Shown: positions 16,767-27,361, numbered from the stretch's first letter. The stretch: DNA of 64,000 nucleotides from Massilia antarctica (GCF_015689335.1 NZ_CP065053.1:6386001-6450000), one strand, 5' to 3'. Program-made: numbers and translations. The notes: a model not told the origin generated them from the sequence alone.

Positions 16767-17822
16767 TTACCGGGCCAGGTTGGTACGCGCGCCGGCGGTG
16801 GCGATGGCTTTCGCTTTCACACCAGCGGCCGGGCTGGCGGTGTAGTTGTAGCCGGTAGGACCGTAGGCCTTGGTGGTCTTCCAGTCGGTGGCGTTGGCGT
16901 AAGCGCCATCTTCCGGCGCGCCCCAGGTAATGCCGCTGCCGACGAAGTTGTCGCGCAGGTCCCAGTAACCGAGTTTGCTGCTCTCGCGCGAGGTCACCGG
17001 ATTGCGGGCATTCTCGAAGTAGTTCGCTTCGATCAGCGCCATCGCACCCATGCGCACGTTGATGCCCGAGGTTTCCACGTTGCCGAAGTAGTTGTTGAAA
17101 ATGTGAGCTTTACCGTAGCGCAGCAGCGGCAGGCGCGACTTCACGTGTTCGAAGCGGTTGTTGTGGTAAGTGGTCAGCGAGGCAGCGTTGAGCGTGTCCT
17201 TGTCGCTGTAGCCATTGAGCGCCACTTTCTGGTAGTCGTACACGTAGTTGTACGACACCGTGATGTGATTGGCGCCCTTCTTCATGTCGATGCCGCCATC
17301 GAACGAGGCGTCGCCCGCGCCAGGGCACATGGTCACCGATGCGAAGACCGTGTTGTGGTCGATCCAGATATTCGATGGCTTGCCGCTCGACGTGCCTTCG
17401 ATCGAGATCGAGTCGGCCGCTTCGCCGCCCTGGAGCAGGCCGATCGTCATGTTCTGCACGATCACATTGTGCGAATCGCTGACGATGTGGATGCCGAAGT
17501 TGGCGGACGAATCGGCCGCGCCGCGAATCGTGATGTCGCTCTTGTTCTTGATTTCCAGGGTCTGGGCCGGCTTCTTCCACTGTGCGCAGACATCCTTGAT
17601 GCTGGAGAAGTCGAACTTGCCGGTGTAATTCAATACCAGGCCGCCGCTGCCCGAATACGCCTTGATCTTCTCGGCCATCTCGGCCAGCGAGGATACATTC
17701 ACGGCAGCCTTGCTGCCGCCGCCCGTGGTGGCGGCGCCGTAGCCTACCGGTCCGGCAACCGCCTGGGTGGCGGCCAGCACGGCGGCCGCTGCCAGGGTGA
17801 GTTTCAATGTCGATACGTTCAT
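16767..17822 (-). CDS. Secreted pectate lyase, polysaccharide lyase family 1 type
   Basis: This 351-residue protein starts with a signal peptide (cleavage near TQAVA-GPVGYG). It has the parallel beta-helix signatures of PL1: NIWIDHNTVF, the calcium-site segment DASFDGGIDMKKGANHITVS, and SRLPLLRYGKAHIFNNYF with the catalytic-region Arg. It should cleave polygalacturonic acid outside the cell. A TTACGGAG ribosome-binding site precedes the ATG. The 600-base region upstream carries four operator-like boxes, suggesting pectin-dependent control. Confidence 0.93.
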   Translation of the reverse strand: MNVSTLKLTLAAAAVLAATQAVAGPVGYGAATTGGGSKAAVNVSSLAEMAEKIKAYSGSGGLVLNYTGKFDFSSIKDVCAQWKKPAQTLEIKNKSDITIRGAADSSANFGIHIVSDSHNVIVQNMTIGLLQGGEAADSISIEGTSSGKPSNIWIDHNTVFASVTMCPGAGDASFDGGIDMKKGANHITVSYNYVYDYQKVALNGYSDKDTLNAASLTTYHNNRFEHVKSRLPLLRYGKAHIFNNYFGNVETSGINVRMGAMALIEANYFENARNPVTSRESSKLGYWDLRDNFVGSGITWGAPEDGAYANATDWKTTKAYGPTGYNYTASPAAGVKAKAIATAGARTNLAR

Positions 17823-18130
17823 GCGGTTTACTCCGTAAGTATTAGTATTTTTTAAAACGCCTGGCCAGCCGAATGTTCACGCCAGCGGCGATGTTGACCG
17901 AACGGAGCGCCGCTTTGTTGCCGTATTGCATACACAAGAATCCGGATAAACGGTCCTGCGGGTCGGCCATAATGCAAACAAATCAACGTTCGCTAGGTCT
18001 GCTGCGAGGATGCTCGTTTTTACGTTGACATGTCAATATCATGTTAAATGATTGAAAGCATTATTAAGATACCAATTTTTACACGCCGCGCCGCGGAATG
18101 AGCGCCACATGGTGAGATTGCGATAGTGAA

Positions 18131-18155
18131 GGACATTATCTTTCAGATAACGTCC
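18131..18155. repeat. Imperfect inverted repeat
   Basis: GGACATTATCT and AGATAACGTCC are complementary at 10 of 11 positions and are separated by TTC. No T-run follows on either strand, so a terminator is unlikely. It lies about 310 bases upstream of the PL1 lyase start and could be a regulator site or a leader hairpin. Confidence 0.55.
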
Positions 18156-18292
18156 TCGTATATGCAGTTAACGTACGCGAACGTCGCCAAGACTTGAATT
18201 TCGATGCAGGCTGGGCAAATCTCACATTATTTCAAGGTAGATAAGACCTCATGCTGATTAAAAATGTAAAATACCAGCTCAAAAAACAACAT

Positions 18293-18401
18293 TTGGCCTG
18301 ACCTGTGACCATTATTGGCCGATCCACAATCATATTTGGTCAGTCCAAAATTGAACTTATCTGTAGTTTATGCAGGAAATTGCGATTTTTGGCCTGACCA
18401 A
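18293..18401. promoter_or_regulatory. Four TTGG-N5-CC boxes, GntR-type operator candidates
   Basis: The boxes are TTGGCCTGACCTG (18293), TTGGCCGATCCAC (18315), TTGGTCAGTCCAA (18336) and TTGGCCTGACCAA (18389). The last two have complete TTGG/CCAA arms and resemble operators of FadR-family GntR regulators (LldR/PdhR type). Start-to-start distances are 22, 21 and 53 bases, close to 2, 2 and 5 helical turns, so proteins bound here would face the same side. Related boxes occur before gspF at 26352-26384. Confidence 0.55.
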
Positions 18402-18423
18402 AAACAGGAGGCGATCAGTCTGT

Positions 18424-18807
18424 TCAGAGACGGCTGAAAGGCATGCCGCTACGCGCGTTGCCGGGGGCCCCGCTGTAGAGGTTATAGACGCCGGCGCCAC
18501 TGTCGGGCGCGATAAGAATCCAGGTCGAGGTACTTTCGGTCAGAGGATCGAGCGGCAATGTGCGCAGGTATTTGCGCTCCACCAGTTCTCCGAGCGTCTG
18601 CGGATAGCGCCCGTTATCGCCGTAGAATTTGTCGATCACCTCGCGCGTGATGTGCAGGTTCTCCTTGAGCACCGTCTCTTTCGACTGGTCGATACTGCGG
18701 AAAAAGCGCGGCGCGGCGATCGTCAGCAGCAGCGCCAGGATCGCCAGCACCACCAGCAGTTCGATCAGGGTGAAGCCGCGCTTACCAGCGCCGGTACGCA
18801 ATGCCAT
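18424..18807 (-). CDS. GspG-like type II secretion pseudopilin (last gene of operon)
   Basis: The ATG at 18807 gives a short basic leader and the class III prepilin site KRG-FTLIELLVVLAIL with Glu5, then a 127-residue GspG-like protein with DNGRYPQTLGELV and YLRTLPLDPLT, both typical of major pseudopilins. Mature subunits form the periplasmic pseudopilus. The start lies inside the end of the preceding pseudopilin gene (26-base overlap). The prepilin peptidase needed for processing is not in the window. Confidence 0.9.
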   Translation of the reverse strand: MALRTGAGKRGFTLIELLVVLAILALLLTIAAPRFFRSIDQSKETVLKENLHITREVIDKFYGDNGRYPQTLGELVERKYLRTLPLDPLTESTSTWILIAPDSGAGVYNLYSGAPGNARSGMPFSRL

Positions 18808-19252
18808 TGAGGCCCACCTTTTCGGAATTGGAATGCACATCGTAGACATCCTCGCCCGGCTTCGGGTCGTCCGGGTCGCTCTGGTAGGAGCGCTGGCGCC
18901 AGGTCTGCTGCGCCGGCACGGAGGGATCGTCATTGAACGGATCGCGCGGCAGCGCACGCAGGAAGAACAGCCTGCGCGCCTTGGCGCTGCGCTGGTCCGG
19001 CACGCCGCCCACCAGCGCCTGCAGGTTGGGCGGATAGCCGCTGCCATCGAGCGGGCTGGCGATGCGGCCCTCGCCGGCGGCGCGCTTGTACTCGTCGAGC
19101 GCGGTGCGGATGTCGCGCAAGGCCACACGCAGCTCCTGCTCTTTCTGGCGCTGCACCGCCACCTGCGCCAACGGCAAGGCGATGGTGGACAACAGCGCCA
19201 CGATCGCCAGGGTCACCATCAGCTCGATGAGCGTAAAGCCGCGCATGCGCAT
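18782..19252 (-). CDS. GspG-like type II secretion pseudopilin
   Basis: The start at 19252 lies one base after the secretin stop codon. The 156-residue product begins MRMRG-FTLIELMVTLAIVAL (prepilin site with Glu5), followed by an ALRDIRTALDEYK helix and LRALPRDPFNDD, the usual GspG pattern. It is one of two adjacent pseudopilins in this operon; the different lengths suggest one major and one minor subunit. Which is major cannot be told from sequence. Confidence 0.88.
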   Translation of the reverse strand: MRMRGFTLIELMVTLAIVALLSTIALPLAQVAVQRQKEQELRVALRDIRTALDEYKRAAGEGRIASPLDGSGYPPNLQALVGGVPDQRSAKARRLFFLRALPRDPFNDDPSVPAQQTWRQRSYQSDPDDPKPGEDVYDVHSNSEKVGLNGIAYRRW

Positions 19253-19253
19253 A

Positions 19254-21128
19254 TCAGCCGCCGGCCCGTTCAGGCAGCAGCGTGCTGGCCGGTGCCGGCG
19301 CCGGCACCGGCGGCGCCGGCACCTGCGGCGCCGCCTGGCCGGGCTGGCCCGCATGGCCGCCCTGCCCGCGCAGGCTGCCGTCCGTGCCGGCATCGAACTC
19401 CACCTCGCCACCGGCGCCGCGCGCCTGGTTGCGCAACACGTGGGGCGTGATCGACAGGACGATCTCGGTCTTGGTACGCTCCCTGCCCTTGCTGCCGAAC
19501 AGGCGGTCGAGCACCGGCAGCTCGCCCAGACCGGGAACGGCGCTCGACGAACGCTTCTCGTTATCGCTGATCAGGCCCGCCAGCACCTGGTTTTCGCCGT
19601 CGCGCAGACGCAGCACCGTGCTGGCGTTGCGCGCGCCGATGCGGTAGCCATACGGCTGGTCGTGACTGTCGAAGATCGTGCCCAGGATGCTGCTCACTTC
19701 CAGATTGAGCTTGATCGACACTTCATCATCCATATACACAACCGGTTCGGCTTCGAGCTTGAGGCCGACGTCGAGATAATTGACCGACTGCGAGGTCACG
19801 CCGGTCGAGGTGACGTTGGCCGACACGCTCGGCACCCGCTCGCCGACCCGGATCAGCGCCTTTTCGCGGCTCTTGATGCGGATGCGCGGATTGGCCAGCA
19901 CGCTGACGTTATCGCGGTTGACCGATGCCGACAGCCGCATCGGGTCGACGCTGGCCAATAGCCCGCGCGAGGTCAGGTTTTTCAGGTCGTTGAGGGTGAA
20001 CGGGTTGGTGGTGACGCTGCCGTCGTACATCACCGTCGATGCGCCGAGCGGGGTCAGGCTGACATTGCCCGGCCACTTCACGCCCAGCGATTCGAGGTCG
20101 CTGCGCTGCACTTCGAGAATCTCGACTTCGAGCATTACCTCCGGCTCGGCCACGTCGTGCAGGGCCACCAGCTTGGCCGCCATCAGGATGGTCTCGGGCG
20201 TATCGCGCAGCACCAGCATGTTGAGCTTTTCGTCGACCACCAGGTCGCGCGTCTTGAGCAAGGTGCGCAGGCTGTTGGCCACGGTCTTCGCTTCGGCGTT
20301 GGCGATGCGGAAGCTGCGGATCGTCAGCTTCTGGTATTCGCGCTGCTTGGCCGCGTCGTTCGGGTACAGCAGCACGGTGTGTTCGTCGACGATGCGCTGC
20401 TCCATCTGCACGCTCATCAAGAGATTACGCAGCGCCTGTTCGATGCTCGTGTCCTGCAGGTTGAGCGTGACGCGCAGGTCGGCCGGCACGTCCTTGTCGA
20501 GCGTGAAGCTGATACCCGAGGTGCGCGACATCGATTCGAGCACCGCGCGCAGCGGCGCGTCGTGGAAGCGCAGGCTCAGTCGCTTTTGGAACGCCTTGCC
20601 CAGCGCCGTGCTGCCCGGTACAGACTCCGCGCGCTCGCGCAAGGCTTGCAGCAGTTTGCCCGCGCGCTGGTTCTTGGGGTGCCTGGCCAGCAACGCACGC
20701 AAGGCCTCGCCGGCTTCCTCGCGCTTGCCGGCGGCGAGCAGCTGCTCCGCGCCGGCGATTGCCTGCGCCTGCGCTTGCGCCGAAGCCAGGCTGCGCATGC
20801 CGATCATGGACTGGTCCACCGCGCCCAGGGCGGCGGCGCGGCGGTAACCCTCCTGCGCCGCATCCCACGATCCGCGCGCCACGTCCTGCGCCGCCTGCGC
20901 CAGCACCCGGTTAGTCAGCTCGATGCGCGTGTTGGCCAGCAGGACGCGCGCCTCGATGTGGCCTGGCGTGGCGGCCAGCACCTGCTCCAGTCGCGCCATG
21001 CCCTCTTCCAGCTTGCCGGCGTCGAGCAGGATGCGGATGTCCGGCGGGGCAGGCTGCGGTCCGGCCGCGCACGCGGCCAGGCCGGCCAGGCTGCAGATCA
21101 ATGCCACATTGCGTGCGATGTTTCTCAT
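19254..21128 (-). CDS. Outer-membrane secretin (GspD/MshL-like) with N-terminal TPR region
   Basis: This 624-residue protein is a predicted lipoprotein (LAGLAAC, Cys20). A TPR-like region follows (about 30-160; GKLEEGMARLEQVLAATPGH), then a short STN/N0-type domain (FHDAPLRAVLESMSRTSGI), an N1-type region and the secretin domain ending VPGLGELPVLDRLFGS. The tail is rich in Pro, Ala and Gly. The lipobox means it may not need a separate pilotin. TPR-plus-secretin architecture resembles MshL-type more than classical GspD. Its ATG overlaps the preceding stop (ATGA). Confidence 0.92.
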   Translation of the reverse strand: MRNIARNVALICSLAGLAACAAGPQPAPPDIRILLDAGKLEEGMARLEQVLAATPGHIEARVLLANTRIELTNRVLAQAAQDVARGSWDAAQEGYRRAAALGAVDQSMIGMRSLASAQAQAQAIAGAEQLLAAGKREEAGEALRALLARHPKNQRAGKLLQALRERAESVPGSTALGKAFQKRLSLRFHDAPLRAVLESMSRTSGISFTLDKDVPADLRVTLNLQDTSIEQALRNLLMSVQMEQRIVDEHTVLLYPNDAAKQREYQKLTIRSFRIANAEAKTVANSLRTLLKTRDLVVDEKLNMLVLRDTPETILMAAKLVALHDVAEPEVMLEVEILEVQRSDLESLGVKWPGNVSLTPLGASTVMYDGSVTTNPFTLNDLKNLTSRGLLASVDPMRLSASVNRDNVSVLANPRIRIKSREKALIRVGERVPSVSANVTSTGVTSQSVNYLDVGLKLEAEPVVYMDDEVSIKLNLEVSSILGTIFDSHDQPYGYRIGARNASTVLRLRDGENQVLAGLISDNEKRSSSAVPGLGELPVLDRLFGSKGRERTKTEIVLSITPHVLRNQARGAGGEVEFDAGTDGSLRGQGGHAGQPGQAAPQVPAPPVPAPAPASTLLPERAGG

Positions 21129-21607
21129 TCTTCTGTCCCGAAACTGATCCGGTGTTCCTTGCCGGTTTGTTGATCCTGAATGTTCACCGATTCCTGGCGC
21201 AAGGCCAGCACCCGATAACGCTTTTCGAGCACGGTGCCGGCGCGCGCCAGCAGCACGGCGTCGTTGCGCAGCAAATAAGCTTCGCGCACGCCGTCTTCCA
21301 CCTTGAAACCGAGCAGCACGAACGGCGCCGCCGGCTTGTCACCGGCGTCCACCGCATCCGCGGCCGCGCTTTGCGGGTCTTGCGCCACCGCCTCCACTGG
21401 GCCGCCGGCAAACAGGTCGGGCACCGGATCGGACGGATTGGCGACGATGGGCGGCACACCTGGCGGCGCCGCCACCGCCGCCACCGCTTGCGGGCGACGC
21501 GGACGCTCGCTCACACCGACCACCTCGGGTTCGGGCGCGCTGTCGAACAGCATCAGCAGGCCAACGGCCAGCATCACCGCCAGCATGATCTTGAGACGGG
21601 TCGACAT
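21125..21607 (-). CDS. PilP/GspC-like inner-membrane protein
   Basis: The 160-residue product has an N-terminal membrane segment (RLKIMLAVMLAVGLLMLF), a Pro/Ala-rich linker and a small C-terminal domain (REAYLLRNDAVLLARAGTVL; VLALRQESVNIQDQQTGK) resembling the HR/PilP beta domain that contacts secretins. It lies directly before the secretin gene, as expected for such a partner. Starts and stops overlap on both sides (TGATG, then ATGA). The name is assigned by position and pattern, since these domains diverge quickly. Confidence 0.7.
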   Translation of the reverse strand: MSTRLKIMLAVMLAVGLLMLFDSAPEPEVVGVSERPRRPQAVAAVAAPPGVPPIVANPSDPVPDLFAGGPVEAVAQDPQSAAADAVDAGDKPAAPFVLLGFKVEDGVREAYLLRNDAVLLARAGTVLEKRYRVLALRQESVNIQDQQTGKEHRISFGTEE

Positions 21608-22152
21608 CACGGTGTCCGTCCCGCCGGCGCGTCCGCCGCGAACCACACCGAAAACAGCAGGCGCGCCTCGATGCCGGCGCCGGTGGCGGCGCGGTGGATG
21701 CCAAGTTCGTCGAGCGACAGGCCGGGAATGGACTGGGCCGCGCGCAGGAAGCGCCGCACCTGCGGATAGGTGCCGGTGGCCGGCATCTGCACTTGCCAGC
21801 GGCCGACACGGCCGGTCTCCTGGCGCCGGTAGTCCGCCTGCGCGATCGTCAAGCCGTTTTCCGCAGCCAGGACGAACAGGCGCTGCACCGCCGCATCGGC
21901 ACGCGCCGCCGGCGGCAATGCGGCGTGCGGCGCGCCAGCCGACGCACTTGCCGCGGCCGTCCGCGCACGGGCGCCCGCTTGTTCGCCCGCCGCTACCGAC
22001 AGGGCCTCGCGCAAGGTGGCATCCTGCGCCGGCAGCCACCAGCCCCAGGCCAGCAGTGCGCCAAGCAGCAAGACTGCGCCGGGCAGCATCCACAGGCCGT
22101 GGCGCAGCGCCAGGATTTCAAGGCGCCAGCGCATCGCGTTCAATTGCGTCAT
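21607..22152 (-). CDS. PilO/GspM-like inner-membrane protein
   Basis: This 181-residue protein has one N-terminal membrane segment (WMLPGAVLLLGALLAWGWWL), a coiled region and a C-terminal ferredoxin-like domain (GRWQVQMPATGTYPQVRRFL) typical of PilO. It would pair with the PilN-like product encoded just upstream. The start overlaps the previous stop by 4 bases. The fold is assigned from pattern and gene order. Confidence 0.75.
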   Translation of the reverse strand: MTQLNAMRWRLEILALRHGLWMLPGAVLLLGALLAWGWWLPAQDATLREALSVAAGEQAGARARTAAASASAGAPHAALPPAARADAAVQRLFVLAAENGLTIAQADYRRQETGRVGRWQVQMPATGTYPQVRRFLRAAQSIPGLSLDELGIHRAATGAGIEARLLFSVWFAADAPAGRTP

Positions 22153-22718
22153 GGGGCGCTCCGCGCTTGCGCATCGGGCAGGCGGTAAGGCGCCGCCAGC
22201 TGCGCTTCGTAATGAAAGTTGATGCCGCCTTCGGCCGCCGCTTCATGACGCATCAGGCTCAGACGCGCAAAGACCGGGCTTGCCCGCAAGGTGCGCAGGT
22301 ACTCCTGCAACGCCGGCACGTCGGCCATATTGGCCTGGACCTTCACCACGCCGCGCGCCGGGTCCGGCTCGAACGATTGCAGGCGGGCCTGCGGCGCGCG
22401 TTCGAAAGCGCGGAAAATCTCTTCCCAGGGCTGCGCGCGCTGCAGCATCGACTGGCGCAGCAGCTGCGCTTCCTCGGCCAGCGGCTGCAGGCTGCTGCGC
22501 TCGGCGCGCGCGCGCTGCTCGCTGGCGTCCAGGCGCGCGGCCTGCGCTACCCTCGCCCGTTCCAGGTCGCGCCGCACTTGCAGCGCGCGTTCGGCGGTAA
22601 GGACGCCGAGCAGGGTCGCCAGCAACGCGAAGGCGATGCCCAGCTGGGTGCCGCGCATGCGCCGGTCCCAGCGCCACACGCTGCGCTGGTCGGCAAAATC
22701 GATCATCATCGGCTTCAC
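22149..22718 (-). CDS. PilN/GspL-C-like inner-membrane protein
   Basis: I choose a GTG at 22718 because it overlaps the PilM-like stop (GTGA); ATGs at 22709 and 22706 are alternatives. The 189-residue product has a membrane segment (LGIAFALLATLLGVL), a long Arg/Ala-rich helix and a small domain (KVQANMADVPALQEYLRTL) like PilN. With the PilM-like protein it makes up a split GspL. Confidence 0.75.
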   Translation of the reverse strand: MKPMMIDFADQRSVWRWDRRMRGTQLGIAFALLATLLGVLTAERALQVRRDLERARVAQAARLDASEQRARAERSSLQPLAEEAQLLRQSMLQRAQPWEEIFRAFERAPQARLQSFEPDPARGVVKVQANMADVPALQEYLRTLRASPVFARLSLMRHEAAAEGGINFHYEAQLAAPYRLPDAQARSAP

Positions 22719-23351
22719 GCGGCCGCCTCCAGCTGCATCCAGCCCGCCGGCATGGCGGGGCCGGACCAGAAGCGCGCGGCCGGCATGGCCGCGCCGAGGC
22801 GCGCCAGTTCCAGCGCCAGCAATCCGTCCACGTCCTGGCCCGGCTGCTGGCGCACCAGTTGCAGCCTCGCTTTTCGCCATAGCAGCAGGTTGACCACGCC
22901 GTCGGCGGCGGCGCACCACACGCCGTCGGCGGGCAGCGCCGCGCAGTGGCGGTTCCAGTCATGCAGCAGCGCCGGCAGCACGCGCGCCAGCGAAAAGCCG
23001 GCCAGCGCCTGGCGCAGGCCGCGCGGAATCGCGCAGGCCAGCATCGGCGCGTCGGATTGCCAGTCGGCCTGCAGCAGCCAGTCGGCCGGGGCCTGGCCAT
23101 ACAAGGTTTCGAAGCGGGCGTCGAGCAGCAGGCGGCAGTCGCGCAGGCCTTTGATACCGGCCGGCGGCTCAAGCAAAAAGGTGCGGCTCCAGCAATCGGC
23201 CACGCGCACCGCCAGGCGCGCGCGCGGCGGCAACAGTTGCGCCAGCTCGGCTTTCATCGCGGCCCAGTCGCCGCCAGCCGCCTTGAGCGTGCTGCGCTGC
23301 GCACCGCGCCGCAGCGCAATCGTGTGGGCGCCGATGTCGACGCCGATGTTT

Positions 23352-23371
<20 letters not shown>
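22715..23371 (-). CDS. PilM-like cytoplasmic protein (split GspL N-domain)
   Basis: The start is a GTG at 23371, inside the end of gspE (20-base overlap). The 218-residue product begins IGVDIGAHTIALRRG, an actin-like ATPase first motif as in PilM/GspL/MshI, but is shorter than PilM (about 350 residues) and the rest is divergent. It should sit under the inner membrane, linking the GspE ATPase to the PilN-like protein. The truncated actin-like fold may not bind nucleotide. Confidence 0.7.
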
Positions 23372-25024
<1,653 letters not shown>

Positions 25025-25028
<4 letters not shown>

Positions 25029-26236
25029 TGCAAGGTACCTGCGAGGTCGAAGATCGGCATGTACAGCAGCACCACGATCGCGCCGATGACGACGCCGATG
25101 GCCGCCATCAGCACCGGCTCGAAGGTCTTGCTGAATTTTTCGATCCACAGGGTGGTCTCGGCATCGTAGAACAGCGCGGCGCGCGTGAGCATCAGCCCCA
25201 GTTGGCCGGAGCGCTCGCCCACGCGCAGCATGCGCAGGGCGATCGGCGTGGTCAGGCCATTCTGTTCGAGCGACTCGGAAAAGCTGCCGCCCTGCGCGAT
25301 GGCGTGGCGCGCCGCAGCCAGCGCCGCGCGCCGCCCCGGCGAAATGGCGCCGCTGACCATCTCCAGCGCGGACACCACGGCGATGCCGCCTTCGAGCAGC
25401 ATGCCGAGGGTCAGGTACAGGCGCGCCAGCTCCAGGATATGCATGCGCTGCGATACGCCCGGCAGGCGCGAGAAGAGGCGCATCAACTCGCCCGACCGGT
25501 GCATGCGGCGCAGCCAGAAGAACAGCGCCGCGCCGGTGCCGGCCATCGTCAGCATGATCGCCATCCCATGGCCGGCGACGGCGGCGCCCCACTTGATCAG
25601 CCACTGCGACAGCATCGGCAGTTCGCGTCCGCTGCCCTGGTAGACCGCAGAGAATTTGGGCACCACGTACCCGAGCAGGAACATGCTGACCGCGCTGCCG
25701 ACCGTGAGCAGGATCACCGGATAGATCGAGGCGCTGACCAGGCGGTTACGCACGCCATCGACGCGCACCTGGTATTCGATATAGCGGGTCAGCGCTCGCG
25801 GCAGGTCGCTGGTGCGCTCGGCCGCCTTGACGATGCCGCCGAATAGCGGCGGGAACGATGCCGGTTCGGCCGCCACCGCCACCGAAAAGCGCAGGCCGTC
25901 GCGCATGCGCGCCAGCAGGCGTGCCAGCAGTGCGCCGGTATCGGTATGGGATTCTTTTTCGCCGAGCGCTTCCAGGCTTTCGACCAGGCCCAGGCCCGCT
26001 TCGAGCAGGGCCAGCAGCTCCTGGGTAAACAGCACCAGGGAAAAGGTTTTGCCACGGCGCTGGACCTTGACCGCCACCGGCCGCACGTCGAGGACTGTCA
26101 GGCGGCGCTCGACGGCGGCGCGCGAGGCCGCGGTGGCGTCGCTGGCGTCCAGCTCCAGCATCTGGACCCGGTTGTCGGGCCCTACAGCACGAATCGCGAA
26201 GCGCACGGGCGGATCAGCGCGTGGCGCCGGCGACAA
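25025..26236 (-). CDS. Type II secretion inner-membrane platform protein GspF-like
   Basis: This protein has two GspF/PilC domains with three membrane helices (YPVILLTVGSAVSMFLLGYV; MAIMLTMAGTGAALFFWL; LMAAIGVVIGAIVVLLYMPI) and ends LYMPIFDLAG, a family hallmark. The start is uncertain: TTG at 26236 gives 403 residues, while GTG at 26206 gives a more typical MRFAIRAVGP start. An ATG at 26270 with a good AGGGG site opens only an 18-codon frame that ends 8 bases before that GTG. First gene of the nine-gene operon. Confidence 0.9.
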
Positions 26237-26535
26237 GGCCGCGCAACTGCCGGCGTGGAATTGAATTCATGCTGCCCCTGCTTTCAAAAATTCCCGGTCG
26301 AACAAGCGGTGGTTTGCCACTCCATGAAGGTGCACGCCCACTTGAACATCATCGGTCATACCAGTTTATTTTCGGCCTGACCAATTCGCATTTTACTACT
26401 CTTAATGTCATTTGGATATGTGACTTTAAAGACACGATATCGACAATTTTTTATTGCAATATTGTCCATGCTCGTGCCAGATGAACATGACGGAAAGGCG
26501 TTATTGTCGTCACGGCAGCACAACAACACGAGCGC
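26237..26535. promoter_or_regulatory. Divergent control region gspF / arsR
   Basis: This AT-rich stretch contains the gspF leader and promoter area reading left, and the approach to the arsR promoter reading right. Two boxes similar to those before the pectate lyase genes lie at 26352 (TCGGTCATACCAG) and 26372 (TCGGCCTGACCAA), 20 bases apart and 82-114 bases upstream of the ATG at 26270. The second differs from the 18389 box only in its first two bases. No gene is visible. Confidence 0.5.
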
Positions 26536-26565
26536 TTGACTTATTCATAACCGCGTGGTTATAAT
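26536..26565 (+). promoter_or_regulatory. arsR promoter with overlapping operator
   Basis: TTGACT (26536) and TATAAT (26560), 18 bases apart, form a strong housekeeping-type promoter. A perfect dyad, ATAACC-GCGT-GGTTAT (26547-26562), covers the spacer and enters the -10 element. A related half site, AACCAGTTAT, follows at 26579. This is the classic position for autorepression by the ArsR-type regulator encoded 30 bases downstream. Confidence 0.75.
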
Positions 26566-26597
26566 TAGACCCATAGCCAACCAGTTATGAGTTCTAC

Positions 26598-26924
26598 ATG
26601 CAAAATAATGCGAGTGAGGTGCTGTTCAAGACGCTTGCGGATCCGACCCGCAGGGCCATCTTCGAGAGGCTGTGCCGGGATGGCGAGCTGACCGTGGGTG
26701 CACTGACGGCGCAGGCGGGGATCTCCCAGCCGGCCGTGTCGAAGCACCTGAAGAATCTGAAAGAAGCAGGCTTGGTCCGCGACCGGCCCGCAGGGCGGCA
26801 GACGCACTTCAGCGCACAGCCGCAGGCACTTGCTCCCTTGCTGGACTGGACGGCCCAGATGAGCGCTTTCTGGGAAAGCCGCTTTGACTCCCTTGACGAC
26901 CTCTTAAAAAGGATGGACCAATGA
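26598..26924 (+). CDS. ArsR-family transcriptional regulator
   Basis: The 108-residue winged-helix protein begins FKTLADPTRRAIFERL and has the recognition helix ISQPAVSKHLKNLKEAGL, both standard for the ArsR/SmtB family. No paired Cys metal site is visible, so it belongs with the non-metal SdpR/YgaV-like members usually paired with SRPBCC proteins. It likely represses its own two-gene operon through the dyad at 26547. Confidence 0.9.
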   Translation: MQNNASEVLFKTLADPTRRAIFERLCRDGELTVGALTAQAGISQPAVSKHLKNLKEAGLVRDRPAGRQTHFSAQPQALAPLLDWTAQMSAFWESRFDSLDDLLKRMDQ

Positions 26925-27331
26925 ACGACGCCTCTACTCAAACCCGCACCGTTATCGTTGAACGCGACTTTCCGCATCCGGCCGAGAAGATCTGGCGCGC
27001 GCTCACCCAGCCGCACCTGATCGAAGCCTGGCTGATGAAGAGCGATTTCGCCCCCGTGCCCGGTCACCGCTTCAGTTTCAATGCGGACTGGGGCTCGGTG
27101 GCGTGCGAAGTCATCGTTATCGAAGCCAACAGCTCCCTGTCGTACACCTGGTCCGCCATGGGACTGGAGAGCGTGGTGACCTGGACCTTGCGCCCCACCA
27201 GCACCGGAACCGAGCTGCGGATGGAACAGAGCGGCTTCCGTCCGGAGCAGGAACAAGCCTACCGCGGCGCGCAATACGGCTGGCCGAAGTTCATGGAGGA
27301 GCTGGAAAATGTGCTGTCCACGGTAGACTGA
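26921..27331 (+). CDS. SRPBCC/AHSA1-domain protein
   Basis: This 136-residue protein has the START-like AHSA1 pattern: VERDFPHPAEKIWRALTQP, LIEAWLM and a C-terminal helix GWPKFMEELENVL. Such proteins bind hydrophobic ligands in a deep cavity; the ligand here is unknown. Its ATG overlaps the arsR stop (ATGA), the standard ArsR-SRPBCC operon. It may sense or sequester the compound that relieves repression. Confidence 0.88.
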   Translation: MNDASTQTRTVIVERDFPHPAEKIWRALTQPHLIEAWLMKSDFAPVPGHRFSFNADWGSVACEVIVIEANSSLSYTWSAMGLESVVTWTLRPTSTGTELRMEQSGFRPEQEQAYRGAQYGWPKFMEELENVLSTVD

Positions 27332-27361
27332 TTGAGCGGGAAAACCAGGAGGAATGCGGCG

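Larger units (their letters stand above)
17823..18423. promoter_or_regulatory. Regulatory region upstream of the pectate lyase genes
   Basis: This 600-base AT-rich stretch lies between the PL1 lyase start and the end of the secretion operon, both read leftward. It has no credible gene. It holds four operator-like boxes (18293-18401, listed separately), an imperfect 11-base inverted repeat at 18131-18155, and GTGAGATT-type half sites on opposite strands near 18110 and 18215. It probably contains the pectate lyase promoter, though I could not pick a -35/-10 pair with confidence. Confidence 0.6.

Noticed and set aside
18380..18410. The TTTTTGG-N5-CCAAAAA palindrome as a terminator for the secretion operon
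   Set aside because: The stem is AT-rich and weak, no T-run follows on the leftward strand, and the same core recurs upstream of gspF, which fits an operator better.
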